Assembly (NCBI GenBank): GCA_023853785.1
Contig: JAJIRX010000944.1
Coordinates: 1-64,000, forward strand
Direction of reading: 5' to 3'
Length of the DNA: 64,000 bases
Origin: Psilocybe azurescens
Lineage: Eukaryota > Basidiomycota > Agaricomycetes > Agaricales > Agrocybaceae
The notes under the pieces are model-generated. The model did not search any database. It was not told the DNA's origin and saw only the letters and a list, made by a program, of their open reading frames with translations. Shown one piece after another: positions 55,678-64,000 of this stretch. Position 1 is the stretch's first letter, and each line of letters begins with the position of its first letter. Both the position numbers and the translations under genes were made by a program.

Positions 55678-57195
55678 CCAGAGTCAGAAATGATAATGAA
55701 GGAGGGCCATATAATAAGAGGTATAGTTGAATCTGAAAGAGAACAAGGCGCTTGCTTGTAATTCAAGCAAAGCTCCTGGCTGACAGACAAGATAACAAAA
55801 TGATCATCGCCAGTCTTTCTCACCCGTCCTTGTTTGTACTTGCTTGCTTGAAACGTCATCGATTCATCATCGCCAGTTTCCATTCCCAACTTCCACTTTA
55901 CCTGTGCCTGTTTTTCTCTCATTCCTATGTTGTTCATATGTTCGATCTTTTCTCTTGATAAGGGAGTCTTCAGCCATTGTTGTTTGATATCGAGGCTACA
56001 CTCAGAGAGGTTCGTTGTGACTATTTTATAAACAATCCTCTCGACAGCATAGCCATCGTTTTTACCACTGTCGCTGTTCTCGTCCTTGTTCCTTCAGATC
56101 CCCTTCAACTCGCATGCCGTCTACTTTCCGTCAGTGTGGAGACCAGGAATAAATAATGGGATGTGTGAGTGCTTGGTGTAACTTTCCTCGTACAACCATG
56201 ACGGTCGCCTCTGTTACTTCGTCGTTGGTTCTTGTCTCTGCCTCGTGCGTCGTCTGCCGTGCTATATCCGACCATACTCCTATCTCCGGCTTACTGGCTT
56301 CTTTATAAATTCTGTTGGACGGTGGAACTCTTCCGAATTTCTCCTTTCTTCAGCTCTCGATCGATCTCTGCCGACGTTCTAAAAACACTGCGGCAGTCTA
56401 TATCCATGCATGGCTCGAGTGAGTTCCACTTTACCAACGACTCGTACGCCCCGCATCTCAGTGATGACCCATAGCTATCATCGAACATCCACCTGTAGTG
56501 GACCTACCCTTCCTCTCGTATCACTTTCCTCGGCTCTAGATCAGCATCTTCCGCTGGTTTGGCATGCGGCTACCTACACTCAAGCATGACGATAAGGTGC
56601 CACATGCCGCCTTCAACGACTTGTATACTTACATTCATTGTCACAGTGTTAGTTTATGTCCCCACGCTCAGTACTCTTCTCGAAGGCCACTCAGCTCCGA
56701 CATCTCACATCCACCACTGACAGCACCATCATAATCTAAACTGAAAGAGTGCCGCAGAATAAACAAAAGTCTCCTATCTGCTCAACCGCATCGCATCTCC
56801 CAGCGCGATCGATTGCGATGTATCCGACAGACAGTCCACATGTTTGTTGGGACATGCGTCGCATGCATTGGTTTGCATTACGAGGCTTTCAATACTATAT
56901 CTTCCTGTCACTAATTCGCGTACAAACGATTGCCTATAAGGTCACGCTCCATGCTCTTCTTGCAATTCCTGTTGTTTATTTCTGGGCTGTTTATCTCTGT
57001 GTCTGCATTTACGGCATAAGTAGTAAGTGGCGTTCTTCCTGCTTCATCGTGCACCTATTCAAGCTATGCTTCCATCTAACTAAATGAGCCCCTATGTTAG
57101 AACACAACACATAACACCCCACAACAAAACGTACGATCTACAATACCATCGCCGTCGCCGTCGCCATTGCAATTCGCTATCCAAGCTGCATGAAA
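55678..57195. other. Region with short plus-strand frames only
   Basis: Frames at 56232-56474 and 56749-57087 (112 codons, one hydrophobic helix LLAIPVVYFWAVYLCVCIYG) could be exons of a small gene, but no start, splice pattern or family supports it. CpG-rich host sequence. Confidence 0.25.
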
Positions 57196-58933
57196 GGGCA
57201 TCAGGAAATGTGCGTGGCAAGGTTGCGTGCTTGCGTGCGCTTGAGTGCCACGCAAGTGCACGCAAACAAACATGCGCAACATTTGCGTGCATTTGCGCGG
57301 ATTTGGATCATACAAGCGTGAATATGCACAACTTACTTAATTTAGTTGGTCAATTCAATGTATATGTGCGTGCATTAGCGATAAATAAATTATGAGAAAC
57401 CGGTTAAACTGCCTACTACTAACTTGTGATATCTTATATCTATGGTTAATTAACTCTCGCTTTGCTTCCTCTTCTTCGGAATGGGTCTCGGCCTGGGGCG
57501 AGGTTGTACTAGTAAATTTTCTACTGGATTTGACTTTGGAAAGCTGACATAATTAGGTCCCGGTTTGACAAAATTAAAAGACATTAGTGGACACATTTGA
57601 GATAGGTAAAATGTCAACAATAAAATACTGAACTCACCTCCATTTCATTATCCTCTTCTTGTCAATCTCTGTGATTCCAATTCTCAGGAAGGTAAGCATA
57701 TGGTCAATGTGAGACCGATTTGAGATAGTCAATGAAGGTATGGCTACACCGTGACACCATTAATATAATAAATTGGGACAAGTCTAGAAACTGTATTGTG
57801 ATGCTCTGTGGAGCCATCGTGCTCTCCAGCGTCAGCAAAGTATTTGTATATGTACTTTATCAGGCCCTAATTAATTGCCAATCGAAAGGATACTAGGCCG
57901 GTATGTCATTCATGTTAATTTTATGAACTTACAATGACCATCTTGTTGCGATTTATATTTAAATATGAAGCTGTGATTGCCAAAGATTGGGAAGGGAAGG
58001 GAAAATCAGTTAACACAATATTCTCTCCTCTTGTTCACGTTGAGTATAAATATGTAACAGCTTGAAACAATGAATCTAAAAGCGAAACTAGCAACAGAGA
58101 CCACAATGACAACTCAATTTACAAAAGGAATCATCTCAACAAAAAAATTGGCGGAGTTCACACATCTAAAATTTAAATTTGAAGTAGTATTGAAATTTGA
58201 AACATGAGCAACGAAAATAATCATTTCAACGCAAACAATTCAGAGTGTTTACACATCTAAAATGTCAATTTCGAGTTGGATAGCAAGTAGAAACATAAAT
58301 AATAATGTGCAAAGCGAGTTTAATTTATTTCAATATGGTTTTGTGTAGGTGAGGGATGCTGAGCACTGACCGAGTGCACTTGCGTGTTTCCAAACATTGA
58401 TTGAGTGGTATTGCGCGTAGGTTAAGTGTGGTTGCGTGGTGGTTGCGTGGTGGCTGTGTGTGGTTGCGTGGTGGCTGTGTGTGGTTGCGTGGTGGCTGCG
58501 TGCAGGCTGCGTGCGGTTGAGTGTCAGTTGCGCGTAGGCTGAGTGCATTCATGTAAAAGTTGTGTGTTCACAAGTGTACATTATTTGAACAGGGGTGGTG
58601 GAGAGTAGTAGCTGTTTTCCCTAAGCAGAGCTGAGCACATGTCAGCAATATAGAGTGCATTACATGGAATTGTTTATTAAGAGTAGGCGGGACAGTATTT
58701 AAATGAGCCTCACATAACTAATTTCAACATGGAAAGGTATCAGAAAGCACGGACTTGATTCAAGTCCATGTCAAGTCTCAGTAAGCAACAGTAAAGGTAT
58801 GGCAATATTATTGTTACTTATAAAGATAATCCGACTATACACTCAAATGCGTATACTAAGTCCAAGTTGCGTGGCACGTAAATGCACGCAAGCACGCAAG
58901 CACGCAACCTGCCACGCAGATTTCCGTATGCCC
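57196..58933 (+). mobile_element. Non-autonomous TIR element with 9-bp duplication, TTGCGTGC family
   Basis: The left end GGGCATCAGGAAATGTGCGT pairs with the right end (reverse complement GGGCATACGGAAATCTGCGT). The exact direct repeat TGCATGAAA flanks it (57187-57195, 58934-58942). Both termini carry repeated TTGCGTGC/GTGCCACGC motifs over about 100 bp. The AT-rich interior has no transposase. A 9-bp duplication and long TIRs are reminiscent of Mutator-like elements, though KDZ-type elements (8-9 bp) remain possible. Confidence 0.88.
58425..58530. repeat. Tandem GTTGCGTGGTGGCTGTGTGT repeat
   Basis: About 20-22 bp units (GTTGCGTGGTGGCTGTGTGTG) repeated roughly four times inside the 57196-58933 element. 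The reverse strand translates to QPPRNHTQ repeats, a by-product. Confidence 0.85.
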
Positions 58934-58942
58934 TGCATGAAA

Positions 58943-59855
58943 GACGGCTGGCGCGGCGGGGCGACTGGCTGAAGCGCTACAAGCCTGCTTAGTCGTGATC
59001 GTAATTGCTCGTGATCGCCCATGTCCATTTCGACTTGGCGCGTCTAATCAAACTATCAGACGCACCCGAGTTCAGCATGAGCAATGAGCAATTTGCACAG
59101 TCCGTCTATCCCATGTCCCATTGGGATAGCGATTGCATTTGCGAGAGGAACGACCGGTACATGTGCATGTTCGGCTGGATAAACGAATGAATGGTGTGGT
59201 ATGGTATGGTGTGCTGGCAGTGCGAGCCTTTCAATGCCCAAGCGGTAAGAATGAATGAATGAATGAATGCCACAGAGTATTTTTCAGAGTGTATTGCCGC
59301 CTAGGTTTTAAAACTATAAGGTTGTGGTTTTTCTAATCATTGTGCGATTTAGGATTATCCTTACCGCCGAATATGTTGGATAAATGGCAGGATAGGCGGC
59401 GCTGAAGCAGCTGGTCCTGCGGCACCGGCTATGCTCAGCTGCAGTTTTATTTTGGCCGTCGTCAGATACAGATGCTGGATTGGACGGCAGTGTAACCTTC
59501 GTCTCACGGAAAATTGATGCATAGAAAATTGAGCGGAATCGACCCTCCTCCCGTCCGAACATTCTGGGACCAAAGAGACTCGAGGCTATTCTATTGCTCG
59601 TGGAGAGCCTCTAGATAGCCAAAACGCCAATTACTGTACTATCTAAAAGTGACAATGAGCTATGATGATATTTATATCTTGGTTATCAGCGCCGAACCTG
59701 GAATTTGGGTGTTGGGGACCATTTATAGCTGATTTGATATCTTTTCAGCTCTCTTGCCTGACTTCCTTCTTGAATTTCACTATATAAGTAACAATACCTA
59801 TCACGGTGTAGGATAAGCACTCAGGTGAGCTTTACGAACATATTTCCACTATAAG
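58943..59855. other. Intergenic region with (AATG)n microsatellite
   Basis: A short ATGAATGAATGAATGAATG run lies near 59251-59270. Otherwise CpG-containing host sequence; no convincing gene. Confidence 0.35.
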
Positions 59856-60120
59856 ATGTCTACTCAGAAGTCGACTGATGTTGCGCCTCTCTGTGATATC
59901 TGCCAAACACTCGACTTATCGAGTACTAAAAACAACCGAGAACCCATCAAATATGCTCTGGGCAACTGGGACGATATAAATCACGAAGCTAAAATGGACC
60001 CCCTGCCCATCCTGTGAATTACTGATACCATTCATTGGTCGGTATGGTATAGACAGGGGCGATGTGACCATCGAATGGAAGCTACAACACCGAAAGGGAC
60101 AATCTGGAATTCTTAAATGA
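59856..60120 (+). pseudogene. HET-type protein N-terminal fragment, frameshifted
   Basis: The ATG at 59856 opens MSTQKSTDVAPLCDICQTLD and KYALGNWDDINHEAK. One frame change near 59995 continues as PCPSCELLIPFIGRYGIDRG and ends at TGA 60118-60120. The paired CxxC groups and the WDDI...A..C.SC layout resemble the N-terminal leader found before HET (heterokaryon incompatibility) domains in Agaricomycetes. The HET domain itself is not visible downstream, so this is a truncated relic, or only a HET-leader-like gene. Confidence 0.45.
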
Positions 60121-60364
60121 GGACACCGCGTTGTCGCCGTATGGGTCTGCGCGTGCAGTACAAGAGACCATAGATCTTTACTTGTTCAATGGAAAGGGAG
60201 GGCTCTAATATCGCATCCCAGCCTCGTAAGAGAGGATTGTTGAGACTACATCTACAATAGCAGTCTCCAGAATCTGCACCACATTCGACGATCAAATCAA
60301 GATCAACCGACATGACTCAATTATCAACAGATATTATCAAACGTATCAACAAATCGATTAAAGC

Positions 60365-60604
60365 GTGTTTATGTTTTTCCCAGTTGTAGTGGCACTGAAA
60401 GATGAACTAACAAATGAATCTAATAATCCGACCTCAATTATTACACGAGCGAACCTGAGTTATCATAGCAGTATGAAAACATGTCAATGGATTGAAAAAC
60501 ATATAGTACGGTGGTCTACCAAGAATCATATCAACAGCCTATCTATCCTGGCAAACTGTTTAGAAAACTACTCGCACACTAACGACCAGGTCTCCACCAT
60601 ATAA
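60365..60604 (+). CDS. ORF of 79 codons, doubtful
   Basis: ATG-to-stop frame MFMFFPVVVALKDELTNESN ending at 60604. No domain or homologue recognised. It sits between the HET-like fragment and the convergent lectin gene and could belong to the decayed HET-like locus. Confidence 0.15.
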   Translation: MFMFFPVVVALKDELTNESNNPTSIITRANLSYHSSMKTCQWIEKHIVRWSTKNHINSLSILANCLENYSHTNDQVSTI

Positions 60605-60640
60605 AAGCATAATTTCGAAAGGAAGACGATTTCGCTTGGA

Positions 60641-61868
60641 TTAGAAAATGGCGAAGAACCCGTTGTAGCCGATGTTAGTCGACTCTTGTCCGTTCTGGGG
60701 CTCAAAGAACATGATACTGTCGAGCTCCTTATTTAAATACCAATTGTATGCATGCCCAGATTGCCCATTGGTCCCGAACATCACACCCCAGAGAATAGCA
60801 ACGCCCTGTCAGAGTGTTATATCAGTGACATGTGTATCAATGAGCGAAAACTAATTGGCTCACATCGGCACCGAGGAAACTGTTACCCCATCTAGCAACC
60901 TCACCCTTCGAGACAAAAGCAAAGTCGTCACCTATGCAATTGAACAGAATCGCTTAGACATCCGTTTAGGAATTTCGTGAAGAGTACTCCACCTACAGTC
61001 GAATATATCCGGGCGCCATGTAGTGGTGCGAAGTCCGGTGCCGTTGTATACGCTATCGCGGACAGTCTTCGGGAGTACTACATACCTACGAGCAGGTAAG
61101 TACACCGGAGACAAGAATTTGTGAAAGACAGAAAATCGTACAATCCATCTTGAAGGTAGCTTTTGAAGTCTTTGCCAATGTAAGGATTATTGGCAAGTAT
61201 GGCCCTGATCTCGGTTCCAGTACGGCTAACTCGACGGAGGAGCCAGTCTTGGGTTTCGACATTGGCCTTTGCCCAGCCATGTACTTTGGTGCCTAAAGAA
61301 ACACAAAAGTATTCAGTATCAATATTTATAGTTATGGGTCATTCCATACCGTTGGTAGTAGCATTCCCCAAAAGATCAAGATAAGTCTTTCCAGAGACGT
61401 TCTGGAGTCTGCAAAGGGATGTGTGAATAAGCGTTCAAAATGTCAATAAATTCATAATCTTACCGGTAGTACGTGCCGTCAGTGGTTATCTTCCATTGCT
61501 GATTGCTTGCATAAGCGGATCCTTCTGCTGACGACCAGCCCTGGACCTGAGTCCCATTAGCACTTGAGCCATTGCTCAAGTCAAGATAGGTTCCAGTGCG
61601 TAGGTTGCGCAACGTATAGACGTCTGGCTTGCCGTCGACCTCTTTCAGAAGCCACTGTTGGTTGAAAATATCTTGTGTGTCGGTCTCAGCCCAGATATGA
61701 CTAGGTGTTCCATTTGCACGGCGTCCTAATATGTAGAAAGAAATAAGCCAAGGAAGAAATGGGACACAGATTGATAAATGCACACCTTGGTAAATATCGA
61801 GGACAACATTCGTATCGCCGTTGGACTTTCTGTTAACGAGTATACACGTTGTTGGTAATGGCAACCAT
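60641..61868 (-). CDS. Beta-trefoil (ricin B-like) lectin fused to an agglutinin-type cysteine protease domain
   Basis: About seven exons. Exon 1 starts at ATG 61868-61866. Exons 2-4 (61725 downward) form a beta-trefoil with repeated Q-x-W positions (FNQQW, SNQQW, TQDW) and two TYLDL...NG blocks. The C-terminal exons carry a Cys followed by an Asp-Asp-Phe segment across an intron near 60930-61007. The last exon (about 60805-60641) has GVAILWGVMFG, GHAYNWYLNK with the candidate His, and MFFEPQNG. This layout matches chimeric mushroom agglutinins in which a galactoside-binding trefoil is joined to a calcium-dependent papain-like domain, known as defence proteins against fungivores. Introns are 45-70 bp with GT-AG ends. 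No signal peptide, so probably cytosolic. One base is out of phase about 33 bases after the ATG (near 61835); otherwise intact. Confidence 0.78.
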
Positions 61869-62109
61869 TGCTTCGGTGAGTGATGAAATCTGGGAAGGAT
61901 ATGGAACTCCTGTATTCTTTGATCAAGCTTTTATACAGTATGTTGCATATATAGCCATACGTAACTCATGGGTTTGAAGAAGATTCGATTTCGCGTGCCA
62001 TTCATTGTATGCTCGAAAACGAAACAAGTCCGAGCTTGAATGATCAGCCGTAACGGAATGTATAGAAAGCTACAACATGGCCGACTTTACGTGACAGGGG
62101 TGGGTCCAC

Positions 62110-62425
62110 AGGAATTCATTCTGTGTGTCATAAAATGACCCTCGTCAAAGATCGAGGGGTATGTGTGCCTGAAGCCACGACTGCCAGGTATGAGATTGTG
62201 TTTGCCTCAGGCGTTTGACTCTCCGAGCTCAGAAATATGTACATAAGCCTTCGGTGAATTTATATTCCGACATTAGAAGATTACTTGTCAAACTAGCGTG
62301 GGCATATCATACAAGCTCTGATGCCTCGTGTCGAAAATTTGTGATATATGCGAAGCAGTTTGATACGGTGGTCATTGATAATGAATGCTTCCTGGGTCTT
62401 TTTCCGGGATGAAGACGCCAGGGGC
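62110..62425 (+). repeat. Third copy of the 95-codon ORF segment
   Basis: Related to the inverse of 12988-13300 and to 13583-13835. The frame 62260-62412 ends NECFLGLFPG like the intact copy (NEYFLRLFPG). The upstream half is out of frame. Confidence 0.7.
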
Positions 62426-62891
62426 ACCAGAGTCGCTACTTCTAAATCACAGGGCGGTAACACAGATGAGAACGGTGACGAGTAGCCCCGTTCGCAGAAC
62501 TATATACAGGTACTGCAATAGAAATGTCGTGGGTTGTATGTACGTAATGGGGACTCCATCACATGAGAATGCACGCTCTCAATGCTGCAAATACACATAG
62601 CTTCTGTTGATCAAGCATGTACTTCACAATGTGATTTTTTGTATCCGGCGTTTTGTCCTATATTTGTGGCAAATAACATGAAAAAATCCCCTGGACCGTT
62701 TTCAATTCAATCCATGGAGTACGTCCAAAATGATAGCAGTGGCTGAACTTTAGATCGGCCCAACTCTTGAGTTCTAGAATATGCATGGGACTTGTAACTC
62801 CTGCCCGCGATGCTACCCTCTACAAAATCATCAGAGAGTCTGAGCCACTATCACCCTCTCAACCTCAGATTGTCATATCAAAATCATCAGC

Positions 62892-63395
62892 ATGAATACT
62901 ACCGTCGGTTCTACTGTAGTCATTGACATCTCTTCTATTGAAGCCTCGCTGAGCGCAAGGTGTGCATATTTACATCATAATCTTTATAACCTTCGTTAAT
63001 ACATGCTGTGTACACCCACCAGTTCGCTTGACATTAATAAATCAGTTGCTGCTGCTCCTGCTAGCAATTCCAGGTCCCTTGAGTTAAATATAGTAACCTC
63101 AGTCAGGAGCTCAACATTTTACCCATGTTTGAACCTCCAAAGGTCAGCAAATTATACGTTGACTTGTTCCCTGTCGTTTGGAGTTAGTGTTCACACACAT
63201 TGTTTATATTCACAACTCGTTTCATTTAATAATGTCCTAGAAGAGGCCTTATCTTTCAGCGCCAGTAAAATTAGCTCAGCCGATGTTGAGTAAACTTCCA
63301 ACACCGGATTTTAGTCCCTCAGATAAAGGGCGGGAACCGTGTCGCCGCTTCCAACACGCAGAGCTGCCGGATAAGTGCTCACTTGCTCGTGGTAA
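62892..63395 (+). pseudogene. Decayed multi-exon gene, copy 2 of the duplicated module
   Basis: Keeps the ATG (62892, MNTTVGSTVVIDISSIEASL) and a recognisable first intron (donor GTGTGC about 62960, acceptor ACCAG about 63022) that copy 1 has lost. Exon 2 (SLDINKSVAAAPASNSRSLE) loses frame by one base near 63088. The homology with 14275-14735 ends abruptly near 63395, where different sequence begins. Function unknown. Confidence 0.55.
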
Positions 63396-64000
63396 TTCAT
63401 AGTATATGGCCATCATCAAAAAATGGTTTCATTACAAGCCCTATATGGTGTTAGAAGTCCATATATGGTATTCTGACCAGCTTATAAGGCACTTGTAGAA
63501 TTTTATGTCAAGTAAAAGCTAAAAGAATATTTGTGGGAATGTTAATATTGGTACATTAATTAAATAGAATTGTGGTGTATACAGAATGATAACAACATCT
63601 TTAAAAAGTCCTTGAAATGGTGCTAAAATTCATCAGAAAACTGACAGGAAATATTACAACAGTTGAAAGAGAATACAGGACTATCAAGGTGTACACGGCA
63701 CATACAACCCTTTTAATAGCATTCCAATGTGCATCGGGAGAGTGTTAGAATCAATTACTCATGTGGCAACAAGAGGATGGAATAAAATGGAATATTTATT
63801 GGAGTATATAATGTGTGGATACTATTCTATCTCTGTTTCACTGCCAGTCGGGCCCAGCTAAATATCCGCGCCATGTCTGTGCAGTGTCCAGAACTAAGTC
63901 ACTGAGATTGATGGCTGTGCTGGGTGTGGGAAATCACAAAACTCACCTATTTGACGACTTAAATACTTTCTGCAAGTCCAAGGCTGAATCACAAAGGTCT
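63396..64000. other. Sequence truncating the duplicated module; identity unknown
   Basis: AT-rich, CpG-poor, no coding frame. Starts exactly where the 14.7 kb homology stops, so it may be the end of another inserted element that runs past the window. Confidence 0.35.

Noticed and set aside
58325..58552. Minus-strand ORFs with QPPRNHTQ repeats
   Set aside because: Translation of the GTTGCGTGGTGGCTGTGTGT tandem repeat.

Overview
The window is eukaryotic and fungal, almost certainly from an agaricomycete basidiomycete. The evidence is short introns (about 45-70 bp), a KDZ-type transposase carrying CxC5/CxC6-like cysteine clusters, a DUF6699-like gene, a multi-pass membrane protein of the type expanded in Agaricomycetes, and a beta-trefoil lectin fused to an agglutinin-type cysteine-protease domain. 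Only a few host genes are visible. Most of the 64 kb is nested transposable elements and decayed gene copies.

Layout. 1-7.9 kb: a Tc1-like transposon (2-1594) sits inside the 3' LTR of a minus-strand Copia element (1597-7909). The Copia 5' LTR is split by a 1.76 kb non-autonomous relative of the KDZ element (5999-7762). 8-15.6 kb: host-like sequence with a decayed C2-type gene remnant, three copies of a small TIR element, one intact two-exon small secreted protein gene (11120-11596, minus), and a decayed duplicated gene module (13.0-15.1 kb). 15675-23638: an 8 kb KDZ-superfamily element with an 8-bp target duplication, a broken transposase gene, a second multi-exon gene and a probable solo LTR. 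26757-38548: a 5'-truncated LINE on the minus strand, bounded by a 14-bp target duplication, split by an almost complete Ty3/Gypsy element (28161-36916). The Gypsy element has an additional antisense reading frame between integrase and 3' LTR. 38833-42262: a complete-length PIF/Harbinger element (transposase plus Myb/SANT-like gene, TAA duplication). 43417-44691 and 46839-48760: two more KDZ-related non-autonomous elements. 48.8-50.4 kb: AT-rich hairpin elements. 51.7-64 kb: host sequence with a membrane-protein pseudogene, a DUF6699-like gene, a 1.7 kb TIR element with a 9-bp duplication, a HET-like gene fragment, the lectin-protease gene (60641-61868, minus) and a second copy of the decayed 13-15 kb module.

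The region reads as a TE sink with age layers. Old insertions, mostly between 38.8 and 50.2 kb, have lost CpG to TpG/CpA. Younger ones, such as the Gypsy element with near-identical LTRs and the 46.8-48.7 kb element, keep CpG. Many ORFs in otherwise well-preserved elements are broken by single-base indels, so some frameshifts may be assembly errors rather than decay. All similarity statements come from reading motifs; no database search was run.
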